Shown: positions 24,195 through 36,500 of the stretch, in pieces
Layout of the letters: each line of letters opens with the position of its first letter
Position numbering within the stretch: position 1 is the stretch's first letter
Assembly (NCBI GenBank): GCA_022605955.1
Contig: JAKCOZ010000003.1
Location: 57,846,179 to 57,910,178 of the forward strand
Direction: 5' to 3'
DNA from: Rallus limicola
Lineage: Eukaryota; Chordata; Aves; Gruiformes; Rallidae
Length of the DNA stretch: 64,000 bases
Made by a program: the position numbers and the translations under genes
Notes under the pieces: model-generated
The model's database searches: none
Told to the model about the DNA's origin: nothing
What the model saw: only the letters and a program-made list of their open reading frames with translations

Positions 24195-25340
24195 CCATGG
24201 AATCACATGGTTTGGGTTGGAAGGGACCTCAAAGATCATCTAGTTCCAAAACCCCTGTTGTGGGCAGGGACACCCTCACTAGACCAGGCTGCCCAAAGCC
24301 CCATCCAACCTGACCTTGAACACTGCCAGGGAGAGGGCAGCCACAGTTTCTCTGGGCAGCCTGTGCCAGGGCCTCACTGCCCCTACAGGGAAGAATTTTT
24401 ACTTTATATCTAATCTACATCTTTCCTCTTTTAGTTTCAACCTGTCACCTCTTGTCCTGTTACTACATGCCCTTGTGAATAGACTCCAGCTTTCCTGAAG
24501 ACCCTTCAGGTACTGGAAAGCTGCTAGATGGTTTACTTAGAACCTTCCCTTCTCCGGGTTGAATAAGACCAACTCTCTCGGCCTATCTTCATAGAAAAGG
24601 TGCTCCAGACTTCTGGTCATATTTGTGTCCCTCCCCTGGACTCACTCACACAGGTACATGTCTTTCCTGTACTGGGGACCCCAGAACTGGACACAGCACT
24701 CCAACTGGAGTCTCACAAGAGCAGAGTACAGGGGCAGAATCTCTTCCTTTGATTTGCTGATCATGCTGCTTTGATACAGCCCAGTACACAGTTGGCTTTC
24801 TGGGCTGCAAGTTCTGCATTTCTGGCTCATCTTGAGCTTTTCATCCACCACAATGCCCAAGTCCTTCTCACTGTTGTTCTTAACCCATTCTTTGCCCAAC
24901 CTGTAGTTATTCTTGGGATTGCCACAACCTATGTGCAGGACCTTGCACTTGGCCTTCTTGAACTTCATGCAGTTCCTGTGGGCCCACCTCTCAGACCTAT
25001 CAAGGCCCTCTGGATGGCCCCCTTCAGCGTGTCATCTGCACCACACAGCTTGGTGGTTTTGGCAAACTTGCTGAGGGTGTACTCAATCCCACTGTCCATG
25101 TCACCAACAAATATATTAAACAGGTTTAACATGGAACACCATTCACTGTTGATCTCCATTTGGACATCAAGTCATTGACTACAACTGCAGCCGTCCACTA
25201 CCATGTGACTGTCCAGTCAATTCTTTATCCACCAATTGATCCATCTGTCAAATCCATGTCTCTCCACTTTAGAGACAAGGATGTCATATGGGGCAGCATC
25301 AAATGTTCTGCGTAAGTCCAATTCTCAAAGTTCCTTGAGG
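24195..25340 (-). mobile_element. CR1 LINE fragment, antisense, about 1.15 kb
   Basis: Starts at the degenerate 3' end (CATGGTTTGGGTTGGAAGGG at about 24207) and runs up into RT. Minus-strand frames give KCKVLHIGCGNPKNNYRLGK and [15 protein letters not shown] (24968-24642), then [15 protein letters not shown] and [10 protein letters not shown] (25159-24965). These correspond to the region around and after RT motif C; FADD has become FAKT. The 5' end fades out around 25340-25390. The terminal 8-mers are nearly lost, so it is older or more decayed than the copy ending at 23718. Confidence 0.92.
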
Positions 25341-26474
25341 AGGCCATCCGAGGACTCCCTTCTTACCAGCACTCAGAAGGTTTCATTTTCACCCCAGTTC
25401 CTAATTCTATAATTGCAAATGTGTGGAGAACTGCTAAGTTATATATACAGAGACAGCACTGAGGCTGGATGCTATAACAGCCTCGTGTAGCTAACAGTTA
25501 CATTTTAAATAGGATCCATGCTCATCAGGAAGATGACATGAAAACCTGCAACATATACACCCTTGTTCTGAACATTCAAAGCACTGTTTAAAACAATAAA
25601 CAACAGGAACATTCTCTCAGTCTGATGCTGCTGTGCTTGCACAGACTCTTTCAACAGAGAAAGTAGAAAACATCATGATTCACATCATGATTCAGGATAT
25701 ATATAGAAATTGCACAAACCTGAACACAATAGGGAAATTAATTCTCTATTGAATGCATATGGTAGGATGTGCATATTTTCAACCTCCCTTAATTAAAAAA
25801 AAGGAGAAACTTGAGGAAGTTTATACTGTCAGATTCCATGCTATAATTTGTCTGCCTGTTCTGGCAGTGGAGAAACTTCAAATGGGATGCTTGCACTGTG
25901 GCAGTGAGGCTGTGGTCTGTCTTTGCTTTGGATAAGGTGAGGATGTCAGCCCTAACCTTAAATGATCTCCAAACAAATCATCAAAACAGAGATAAACAAA
26001 CGAACTCTGCCTAGAACTTTGCACACATGTAATTCATATTCACAATAGTATATTAAAATCAAATCAGTGGAATGCCAGCAAAGTCACTGAAATTTATGTG
26101 AGAACCAGTGCTGGGGAGAGCAGCCAGGCAGAAGATGACTGACTTCAGTTCGCTGCACCAACTGCAATGACAGCCCATGGTGGTGCCGCTGATGATAAAG
26201 ACAATGATTTCTCCTTAAAGAATTAACACCTCCAGAGATTAACGAGACAAACATAAATTACAAGAACAACTTTAATATGGAAGCATACTTCTCCTCTGCC
26301 TTTTGCTCTCCTTTCCAGTGCCATTTTACTACATGGACCCATAGGACATTCAAGCCCAGACTCAAAGTATACTGAGCAAGCAGTATGCAGGAAAGGCAGC
26401 ACAGATGTTTGAGAAGTATTTTGGGTATGCTACAGACCCTACTGTATGTGGAAGAGGATCATGCCAAATTCAGA
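25341..26474. other. No recognised gene or repeat
   Basis: AT-rich with a small inverted motif near 25673-25695 (CATCATGATTCACATCATG). Nothing else supported. Confidence 0.5.
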
Positions 26475-26625
26475 TGTCATGGTTTAGCCTGAGGCAGCAG
26501 CTAAGCACCAAGGGCAGCTCGCTCACCCCTCCCCCAGGAGGAGAAACACAAGGCCTGCTGGTTGGGATAAGGACAGTTATTGACACAGCACTGTGAAAAG
26601 GGAGTAACAAGAAAGCCTGTTGTTA

Positions 26626-26678
<53 letters not shown>

Positions 26679-26859
26679 CAGTGTGTGGTAACCGTGAGCA
26701 CTTTACCAACCTGAGTAGGCGGTAAAACACAGCACTGCACCAACCAGACCCATTCATTTGGATGTGATGTCAGGTGGTTTGGAAACAGCCTGGGCCAGCT
26801 TGGCTCACCTGTGCTGGCTGCCTGGGGAAGGTAACTCTGGCCTTGCCAGGAACAGGACA
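26475..26859 (-). mobile_element. Compact ERV LTR with embedded (CA)n microsatellite
   Basis: Bounded by TGTCATGGTTTAGCC at the left (26475) and CCAGGAACAGGACA at the right (ending 26859), giving TG...CA termini. Read on the minus strand it begins TGTCCTG and ends AAACCATGACA, with an internal TGACATCACA block and a GGGAGGGGTGAGCGAGCTG block near the end. This is the layout of a common avian ERVL-type LTR that I know from general bird genome repeats. At about 385 bp it is shorter than that LTR, so internal deletion or a short subfamily is likely. The middle is occupied by the (CA)n tract at 26627-26680. No internal retroviral genes adjoin it. The 119-codon minus frame crossing it is only LTR plus microsatellite translation. 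Confidence 0.75.
26627..26680. repeat. (CA)n microsatellite, about 27 units
   Basis: Uninterrupted CA from 26627 to 26670, then one CG and four CA units to 26680, followed directly by GTGTGTGG that can pair with it. It is the longest microsatellite in the window and probably polymorphic. Confidence 0.97.
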
Positions 26860-27880
26860 CCAGGGTCTCTAGGTGCCTTGATAAGAGTCTCCTTTCTTCA
26901 AAAGTCTCATACTTTAAATCATCTTCCTATACACACACTTCAGTGCCATGTCTCCTCTGTAAAACACCCAGGACTGTAGCTGACACAGGAATAGGACTAT
27001 GGACAGTGGATGGATTTCAGCTTTCCAGTCTTCTGCTACTTCTCCCTTCACCTTGTAGCAAGCAGAATTCCCTTGTGGAAAAATTACCTTCTATCCTCAG
27101 AGAAACTTCTGTAAGGCAGCGGGAATTTTTTGTCTTGCTGCTGATGCAGGGGATACCCCAGACAGCTTCAAGCAGGACACACAAGTCTGCCCTTGCAAAA
27201 CAGAGCCAAGTCCTAAGCCCATAAAGGTGAATGTATGAGCTTTGCGGTCATTTTTAATGGAGGTCGAGGCTTCAATTTTTACTCTAAAATAATCTGTGCT
27301 CACCTCCAAATACAAAGGCTGCATCAGGATTTTATCTTCAGACAACAACAGTCACTTCTTTTACCTTGTTATGTCCCACTTTGCATGTCTGCCATTTCAA
27401 GTAGCTCTCCATTTTCTCCTATGTTTTTTCCTCATGTGGTTTCAAGGCTCTTATTTTAGGAAGAAAGCAGCTGTGCATTAGACATTACATTCTGTATTAT
27501 TAACTATTGCCCAATTTTGCATACACAAAATTGAATAATCTATCTGGACACTCCAAGAAGGTATTTTAGTAAATGCTTATTTCTGAGCATATAAGTAGTA
27601 ATGCAGTGAGATTACTCACACATTTCATTGTCTTGCTGAAAAACTTTGCTTTATTGTTATCTTAATTCTATTTAAAAATAAACAAAGTTTTTAGCTTTTA
27701 TACTAAAACCCACCATTCATCAAAATGATAGTCTGAAATCCAGATCAATAACCATGATGTAAACTACTAATTTTCAATGCAGTTGTCTTTATTTTACTTA
27801 AATTGATAGGTGTAAATTTAATGTCAGTGTCTACACGATGACACCACCAGAGATATACTTGTACCTGTGCACACAAGTGT
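26860..27880. other. No recognised gene or repeat
   Basis: Mixed-composition DNA between the LTR and the next CR1. Short open frames here have no recognisable domain. Confidence 0.5.
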
Positions 27881-28275
27881 TCATAGAATCATAGAATTGT
27901 AGGGGTTGGAAGGGACCTCGAGAGATCATTGGGTCCAACCCCCCAGCCAAAGCAGCTCCCTAGGACATATCACTCAGATAGGTGTCCAGACAGGTCTTGA
28001 ATATCTCCAGAGAAGGAGACTCCACCACCTCCCTGGGCAGCCTGTCCCAGGCTCTGTCACTCTCACTGTGTAAAAGTTCTTCTGCATATTGGTGTGGAGC
28101 TTCCTGTGCTCCAACTTGCAGCCATTGCCCCTTGTCCTGTCTCCACAGAGCACTGAAAAGGGGCTGGCTGATTCCCCCTGCATGCCCTGCTTAAGATAAT
28201 TATAGATGTTAATTAGGTCCCCCCTTGTCTTCTCAAGGCTGAACAGTCCCAACTTACTCAGCCTTTCCTCATAAA
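27881..28275 (-). mobile_element. CR1 LINE 3' tail, antisense, about 395 bp
   Basis: Begins with two tandem TCATAGAA-type 8-mers (27881-27896), then GGGGTTGGAAGGGACCTC and the usual CR1 3' UTR and ORF2-end sequence (CCACCTCCCTGGGCAGCCTG, AGCAGTGAA-like blocks, CTCAGCCTTTCCTCATAAA). Minus-strand GLFSLEKTRGDLINIYNYLK is the typical C-terminal coding remnant. The preserved 3' end and 5' truncation are typical for CR1. Its 5' junction carries a 14-bp direct repeat (see 28275-28308). Confidence 0.95.
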
Positions 28276-28308
28276 AGGTTAATAAACAATGTTCAAGGTT
28301 AATAAACA
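28275..28308. repeat. 14-bp direct repeat at a CR1 5' junction
   Basis: AAGGTTAATAAACA occurs at 28275-28288 and again at 28295-28308, 20 bp apart, exactly where the antisense CR1 ends on its 5' side. Confidence 0.85.
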
Positions 28309-31165
28309 GAGAGGTAGATGGGATCCACCAGTGTATTCAGACCATGGTGGAACTGGATTTAATTTTTTGTTTTCCTTTGCCTTCCAAGTGATTGATCTCA
28401 GCCCAGAGCAATTGCTCTAAAAGATGTGAGGGTCAAATTATTAATGTTCGTCTGTATTTGTGACAAGGCACATGGTATGCATACATATCACTTCATGTAG
28501 TTTCCCATGTATGCTACCAAGCAATAGCACACTTGATGGATAGCAAGCTGCATTTGTCTGCAAACCATAACACAGGGATTATATTATTGTTACTGGATGC
28601 ATTTTCAGAGGATGCTTAGGTGTAAGAGTGTCTTATGAATAACAGAAATTAAAACAACTGAGAATTCTAGGTAGCATAAACACACACAGAGGCTGGACAG
28701 ATCTAATTCAGTCTATAACTGAGTTTGTCTATTAACTTAAAAGAAAAACTTGTTAGTCAATGATAGGATCAGTTCAGAAAGAAACATTTTTTTTAAAGTT
28801 GGCTGAAAATGACAATAGATTTCTCATAATCCCACAAGTTTGAATCACGAGTGTAAAATACAGGAAAGCACGATGCACGAAACACCTAATACACTTAAGC
28901 CTCTGTATTAGTGTATGTACTGAACTAGTTTGCAAGTTTAATTGTTGCTGTATAGTTTTTTCTAATGCTCCTTACTTTGTGATTCCTTCACTATAAATGC
29001 ACAAAATCAAAGTGAAAGTTTTGTCTTACTAAGGGCTGGATAGGCAAGGATGTTGTACCAAATTATATTGCTATGCAATAACATCAGAGCAACATGAATC
29101 ATACTTGAGGAGGTTGTTGTAGGAACAAGCACCTTACAAATAATATAATAAATCCATGATGTAACTAGTTGAAGATGCAATTACCTAAAGACCTGCAGTA
29201 TGATATCAAAGCCCTTATTAAAAAAACAAAGTAACATTTTAAAAGTCCTAAACAGATTGGTTTGTTGGCTTTTTTTTTTCAAATCACAACCTTTATGCTG
29301 TACAAATAAGTTGAGTGGGAAAATTAAATAATGGGTAATAGGGACATTTTCTGTAAGTAATATAAAACAGTTGCTAAATCATAGAATTTTAAAAGCAATT
29401 TTACAACTCAAAATAGAAAAGAAAACTTATTTCCAATGATCAATTATACCATGAGGGTTTTGTTAGCTAATTCTTTCTGGAATATTTATTCTGTATGTAT
29501 TTCTCCTTATGTATTTCTCTCCCTCTCCAGAGATAAGCATGATGTACAGAGAGAGTTTCCTGAATTTGTCAGAGGAGAGTTCTAATAGCCAGAAGCCCAG
29601 GAGTTTACACGAAATGGAGCAACTTGCTCAATCCCAGGAGCTTTTTTTAGTGTAATCAATTTACAATGCTTCATTTTTGTTCAGGTGACGTGGAAGAAAT
29701 ACACAGATAGAATATCAGCTCTTTGGCCTTCTGGGAGTGCAGCCAACAAAGCAAACAGATAACGAATGTGACTCTTGCTTTCTTTTGGAGATTTTTTTAA
29801 CCCTTATCTTATCTGAGGAAGAACTCCGTAAATTCATCTTCATATGCAGAATCAGAACACACCTACATTACTGTGAACAGTCCCTCACCCTCTCAACTTG
29901 TTCCATCATTAGCTGCAATCCAGATGCTATGTATCTGCATCAGTCTAATGCTGAGTCTGGGCTATAAATCCTGCTTTCCTGAGAGCAGACACGCAGCTGT
30001 CTGCACCATGCATAAGCATTCTTCATGTCTCAAGACTAGCTCATCAGTAAGCCAAAAACACAGAGGGATCCAGTGAGTGTCAGCATAGCCAGACTTGCTA
30101 GAGAAGGGAGCTAAATATCACAGAAAGGATTAACATCTTGCAAGCAGTGGAGTGACACTGTGTACCCTCAACTACAGACATTCCCTGGACGCAGATGCTC
30201 CTGAGTGCACAGCCTAAGCATTCCTGCTAGCCCCAGGATGAGATATGGTGTGTACATCACATGAGGTGGCAGAAGAGAGAGTGCTGCTTTGCTAATATGA
30301 GAGCTGTTTGAGAACAGGACACAGCACTTCAGCATCCTGCTTATTCTAGGCCTCCTTGTAGACCACTGCTGGGTCATGTCTGGGCTTACAGTTCTTTGTA
30401 TCCTTTAAACAAAGAACTTTATTTAACTTACAAAGCCCAGACTTTCTATAATTATCCTTAAGAGTGCCAGTTCTGTATACATTTAAGTTCAGAAATATTA
30501 ATGGCATCACATGCTGAATTTGAGTGTGCTTGAACACTTGGTTAATTTGAATATTTAATCTCTCTCTGCTCTGGATTTCATAGATAACAGCCACATCATC
30601 CTGCTGTTCATTTCCAGTATGACTTGCTCTCCAATTCCACAAGCTTAAATTGAATGGTTAAGCTTATTTCTTCAGTGTTAACCTTCACATTAAGTACAGT
30701 TATTTTCTGTTCCTGATTAAAGAGGTAACTAACACAACTGGCTCTCTGCTTTCCTTGCACCCATACCCAGTATCTCTCACAGCCCTGTCCCTTTCCACCA
30801 GCATGCATTAGTGTTATTACAGCAAATCCAGAATGCTTATCAACTTGGATAATCCTGTGATATTAATCTGTGTGTTCTACTAGAATATATTTTAATGTTT
30901 CATTGCCTTCTTAGAAGACATGTAATCTCACTTATATCAGAATAGTATAAAACATTATCAGTCTGGCTAATATAAGATACAGTATTTCTGCTATGCAATA
31001 GTATGTCTAATAAACAAACAGCTGCCTTATACTGAAGCTCATGGTTATTTAGCATTTAAGAGGTGTTTTGTGCTGACAGTAAGGACTGTAGAAAGATGTT
31101 CAACTGTTCCCTAAAGATGTTTGACCTGCCAGGATCAAATAAAATTCTGTCATAACAGAAGCAAT

Positions 31166-31215
31166 TGTGCTTCTATTTAAATAGATTAAATGTGCTTCTA
31201 TTTAAATAGATTAAA
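31166..31215. repeat. Perfect 25-bp tandem duplication
   Basis: The 25-bp unit starting TGTGCTTCTATTTAAATAG and ending ATTAAA occurs at 31166-31190 and identically at 31191-31215. Identity suggests a recent event. Confidence 0.95.
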
Positions 31216-32053
31216 TGTAGAGTTTAGGTTTAAATCTTCTTCCAGCAGTGCCATTGTAACGTGCAAGCCACAAAGCTGTATGAAGAACATACACAAAAAT
31301 ATTCCCAATAGGAAAGAAAAGCAAAATATTTTTTAAAAAAATTACTGAAGCTTATTACAATCTTATGGTCCCAAAACAAATATTTCCCTCAGAAGTCAAA
31401 TCACTAAGCAATGGTGGTATGGTTATTCTGCTTTTTAGTTACAGCTGTGGTTCATTGGCTGTATAATTGTAGAACATAAAAAGGAAGGAAGCAGGGGAGG
31501 CATTAAAGTTACTGAATGTTTTTGATGGGCTCTTTTTCTGTCCCAAGCGTGGGAGGTGAGAAAACATCAGAACTTTGGGTACAGCAAGGGCAGCTAATGA
31601 CACTCAACTGGATGTGAAATGTCTTTTATGGGGAGGATGAAAATATGGCCGGGGCAAACTGTTTTATGGACAGATGGGCAAAAAATTTCTTGGAAAAAAT
31701 CCATGGCAGCACAGTCATGCTTTAAAAATAGTGCTAGTGGAGTTCAGTTTTCATTTTAGCTTTAGCTCCTTCTCCATCCAGCTTGTTACTGCAGCATTGG
31801 GAATACTGACATCAGTGCACAGGAAGGTGAGAAGAGATTTTCTGTACTTCTTCAAAGCCTGCTCAGGTGACTGGGATCTTTCTCCTGGAGTGACAAAACT
31901 TGTATGAGTCTCTAATGAGAAGAGGGTACTTTTCAGCAGAAGTACATCATACTTCTGCCATATCATAAATTTTGATTGATTGGACAGCAAACAAATGCCT
32001 CAGTTTCTCTATCAACAGCATCACAAACAGCTTCAAAGTTTCTGGGAGGTTCA

Positions 32054-32180
32054 TTTCTCCTGTGTTTATATGAAGGTCATTTTAGCATAGATGCACATAC
32101 CCTGCAATTTTTTGTTTCTCCTGTGTTTATATGTAGGACATTCAATTTTGTGAGCATGGATGCACATACTGCAATTTGTA
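32054..32180. repeat. Diverged tandem duplication, period about 61 bp
   Basis: TTTCTCCTGTGTTTATATG at 32054 recurs at 32115, and GATGCACATAC plus TGCAATTT recur downstream in the same order. The copies differ by substitutions and small indels, so the duplication is old. Confidence 0.85.
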
Positions 32181-33196
32181 TTTCTGCATATCCCACTGTG
32201 ATCAAGTTCTGTAGTTTATTATTATTGATTCAAGTACTTTACAATACTAATCAAGTAGGTGTCTGAATAACACTCTCATAAATACTGCTTTTTCTTTTAC
32301 ATAGGGAAATGTGGCCATGAATCTCTGTATGAACATGACCCTGTCCATCTGTCTCCCAAGTCTCCCCTGTTACTCAAATCCATTTACCAATTTCAGCTGA
32401 ATTTAGCAGAAGGGTCTACATGTGCCAAGAAGAGAAAGAGAGAGATTTGCTGACAGGAAGACAAGGTGCTTTCATCCCTTGTCCACTAAGGGCAGGCTGG
32501 GCAACTAACCAACCCATGGACCCTTCAAGCTGTGCACAAGGTTCCTGAGTCATGACTACATGTGTTCCCTGCTGCCACAGTCAGCAGGATGAAGGTGGGA
32601 GAGGATGCTGAGGACATCAGGTAGTGATGGGGGATCTGAGGGTTCATGGGATCAAAAAAGTGAAGGGCCACACCTGTGGGTATTAAAGGAGGATAAAGAG
32701 TGAGGAAATGGGCAAAACTGAGGGTAAACAAGTAATGTTGTACAAAAGCACACAAGAGAGAAAGAGAGCTGTGCCACAGAGAGGGAACCAGGGGTCCTGC
32801 AGAAGGGTCTGCATTGTACTGACAACACATCAGGAAGCCATAGGAATTCTCAGTTTCTCTGTTGAGGAAAAAACTTGTTATGGACACTCCCGATAAGGTA
32901 TTTGGTGTAAAACTGCTTATATTGGCACCACACCAAAACTGTGGTTTTGCTGGTATTCTCTGAACCCAAGGGTAGCCTGACCTCCTAATTTCTGATCTTT
33001 TCCTTTGTACAAATTCAGATATACCAAGAGTCCAGCTTATGGGAAAAAGTTGATATTGTCAGTAAAACCAGAAATTCTAGCATAAAGGTTAGAAATGGTT
33101 TCAAAACAAATGCCTTCAAATAGTTTCTGAGAAAACCTGCTTCCTTTCAGCTAGTGCTACCCTTTCTCCATTTGTCTGGACATGGAAACTATCATT

Positions 33197-33213
33197 ATTG
33201 TTGTTGTTGTTGT
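33197..33213. repeat. Short (TTG)n microsatellite
   Basis: About five to six TTG units preceded by ATTA. Too short to be unstable. Confidence 0.85.
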
Positions 33214-33407
33214 TATATTTTAAACAAACATTTAGAATTTTATCTCAGTTTTTATCTCAGTATTTTTTTAAAAGTTATGATTCTACAAGCCAAGTTCAAA
33301 GATTTTATTTTAAAATGGTTGCTCATGTCAATACCAGGAAGCAGCTGGAGGGAGAGCTTCTGTTCTCAGCTCTGGCAATGATTCCTCATGGGAGCTAGCC
33401 ATTTAAA

Positions 33408-33520
33408 TTTCATGCTTTCTCAGTTTAACCCATCTGTAAAATGAATGCAATACGCAAATTCATGAAGTTGTTGGGAGGCCTCCTTAATGCCTGACAAGTA
33501 TTTTGATGTCATCTCACAGT
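33408..33520 (+). mobile_element. MIR/CORE-SINE-like relic
   Basis: CTTTCTCAGTTTAACCCATC and TGTAAAATGAATG, followed by GTTGTTGGGAGG and a TGCCTGACAAGTATTTTGATG block, resemble the 3' half of MIR-type CORE SINEs (CTCAGTTT-CCCATCTGTAAAATG, then a GTTGTTGTGAGG block and a GTAAAG-CTTTGAGATG tail). Several blocks match in order, but the copy is heavily decayed, consistent with an amniote-age insertion. Confidence 0.55.
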
Positions 33521-33524
33521 TGCC

Positions 33525-36500
33525 TGAGGTTATTGCAAGTGTTTAATTCTTATTTTCCTTTCTCACCTCAGCCTTATTTTCATGTCTCTTTGCTTCAACC
33601 TCATTCCAAAACATTCTGATTTTGACCTGTGTAATCTGTTGAATAATGGATAAGAACCAGAAATGGGTTTGTCTTTTGAAGTACAAATATCATATAATGT
33701 TTTCTAGGGATGTATCCCTTTCTCAGTTAACTTATTCTGCCATCTTATCAGAATTAATTCTGTAAAATTTAAAGAATCTGGAATCCACGCTGCACATGTA
33801 TACAAGGTTCATTTAATTAAATGGAAAATATGCTTCATTGACTATTTCTTTTCTTCTAAAAACTAATGCTTTTCCAGTTCAGGTTTTTAAAACTACATGA
33901 AGAACCATCCGAAGGGAGATTGAAAACAGGTTCATTTTCCATGTAAAGTCTTTCAGAGACTTTCAAACCTCTTCCTATGCATCTTCAATTGTGCATTAGC
34001 TTCTGCAACTGACCCATCTTTAATAAATTAAATTTTAAATAAAAAACAAACCATACAGTATGAGTTACCTCACTATAATGTAATTTTACATCCTGATACC
34101 AAGAATACAAGTAATTTTCCTGACCTATTCAACACAAAGCTATCCCTGGCTAATGCTAAGTCTGTGACAACTAGAAAAATTCAAGAAAATACGAAGTTAA
34201 TGTTGACATTTTCTCCTCAGTACTTTTCAATGCATCATTCTCCTAGGGAATTATTCTTTGATTTCAATGAAAAGCAGATTTCCAGGTGTATGCATGAATT
34301 GAGAACTAAAACATGCAGTGAGAACAGCTCCTCATTTCTTTCCATGCAAGTTGGACTACAGATTACATCTTTGAGTCTTATCAGAAGGACAGTCATTGCC
34401 TGTTCAGAGCACAGCTGATATGGATTACAGGACTGTGATTTAAGGTATTAATAAAGTGGTGGGAAACACAGGCCCTTTCCTCCAGATCTGGGAGTTCTAA
34501 TCCCTTTGGGAGCAAGACATACAATATACTCTACATTATGGTATTTCTTATTAGGTCCTTGCACAATACAGTGCCTTTAATGAATCCTATCTTAAGTCTC
34601 AAAAGTTAATATAGTACTAAGGTAATAATATGAATTGCACAGTCACCTTAGATAAGATAATACCCAAATACTTCTGATTTTATTTGTTCTGCACTGTTTA
34701 ATATTGAGACAAATAGAGCAAGAATAAGGGAGGCTAATACTGGAAATATCCCTTAGTATCCTTTAAGTACCACTTCCTTTAGTATCAAGACATCAGTGTT
34801 CATCCAGCATAGTTTGCTTATAAACATTTCTAACATCTCTGGGCTTTCCTCAGTGGTACATCTCATACACAGTCTAAGTACCAGACAAATAACTCATTTT
34901 TCCTACCTCACTGCATTGCATGTTCTACATGTTGTACCAGAACTTAACAAGGGCTTAGGTTAATGAAGGTTTTTTCTGCATCTGCAGCATGTAACAACAT
35001 ACAGTTCTACTGTTTGACTGCATTCTAGATCTCAAAGCTTAATAACACCAAATTCTATTCAGATGCCCCCTCAGAAATTGCTTAGAACCATCAGGACACA
35101 CTACAATTCCACACATTCATGTTCACACTTAAAGGACTTAGATAGAAGTTCCTACATGCATTTTTGCTCAAGCAGAGCACCATGCTGCTGCAGCTATACT
35201 GTTCCAGGGCACAGGCTATAAAAACTACCATATCAGAGTGCAGGAGATATGCATAGCTATACTGGTTTATGTATGCTTAATCCAAATTTTTTCACCAAAA
35301 GTTTTCTTTGGTAAATCCATTTTTTGCTGCTGGTCATACTTAGAGCTGCAGAGATCATGAATTTACTGTGCAGCTCAGTTCCTGCTTCAATTTAAACCAT
35401 TGTTCAAGATTTCACACAAGGTAATCTATGCATTTTAAGGAAGAAAGAGTACCATTAGCACACTTCACCACTCACAAAATGGCAGACTTGATGCCAGAAT
35501 AACCATCTTAATTTTACTTAAAAGCCTAAACCTGTGGGGTAGACCAAAGTTCTCCATAAATAAAGTACTAAAGTACTGTCATGTAAATGAACCAAATTCA
35601 AGACCATGTGAGGTACAAATTGGAGCAGAGATCTGAAGACAACTTCCAGGAAAACACTTTAACCACTAGGCTACTGAACACTTGAAGGAACGCTGTCTTT
35701 CCCGTTGAAGATGTTGTGATACTGGAGTGAATGAGAACTGTGTAAATTACTGATTTGGGATGGTTTGCTGAACTGAAAGACCACCAGACTAAAGCTAGAT
35801 AATTACATATTTTTGCATAGATAGTTAAATATTCACTGCAGCAGGAGCTTGTACATAAACCCTTCTTTATTTCAGAAAGATCTTTGCTGACTGAGCTCTT
35901 TGCCAGAAGTGCAGAAGCAGTACACGCTCCTTTCCCTCCTCCTATTCCAGCTGCACTTTGTGTAAGAAAGGCCTGGCCACCCACCTACTTGCAGGAAAGG
36001 ATTCATGGCTGTGAATGCCAAGAAGAGACAGAGACACCTTCCTTTGGAGTTAGCCTCTGAGAGACAGAGAATAGGTTGAAAGGCTTCCACGTCCTCAGCA
36101 TCTCAGATCAGCCCCTTGCTTAGTGCCTCGAGTTAATGTCCCTGTCTCCCCTTGTAAACTGGGCAGAGTGCTTATGTTTGGGCTGCGAATGCTGCCATTC
36201 TGGAGTTCAGCCCAGTGGCTGAAAGATGGGCACCACAACACAAGCCCTACAAGTTTGATGCTACTCTTGGAGGTTTCCCAGCAGTGCAAATTTCTGAACC
36301 CGTTTTATCTGTCTTATAAGGATTGCAGCATATGAACGAGAAAACCTTGACAACTGCCAGACAAGTTTGAGATTCATCCTGAACACAGCTAAATTTGTAA
36401 GATGGGATAATAACAACATAGTGGCTTACTCTCACTCTGGTCTTGAAAATGGCTACAGCTAGCCTGCAAAACACCTTAGAGGAAACATGATGGCATCATG

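Larger units (their letters stand above)
28309..33404. other. 5 kb of AT-rich DNA, no recognised gene
   Basis: Contains the 25-bp tandem duplication at 31166-31215, the 61-bp tandem duplication at 32054-32180, a (TTG)n tract at 33197-33213, and exon-like blocks with acceptor near 29530 and at 31782-31826 (acceptor CCATCCAG, donor GTGAGA). The latter is open in two frames and 45 nt long, so it is weak evidence. Confidence 0.5.

Noticed and set aside
26501..26860. 119-codon minus frame with Cys-Val repeats
   Set aside because: Translation of the LTR and its (CA)n microsatellite.
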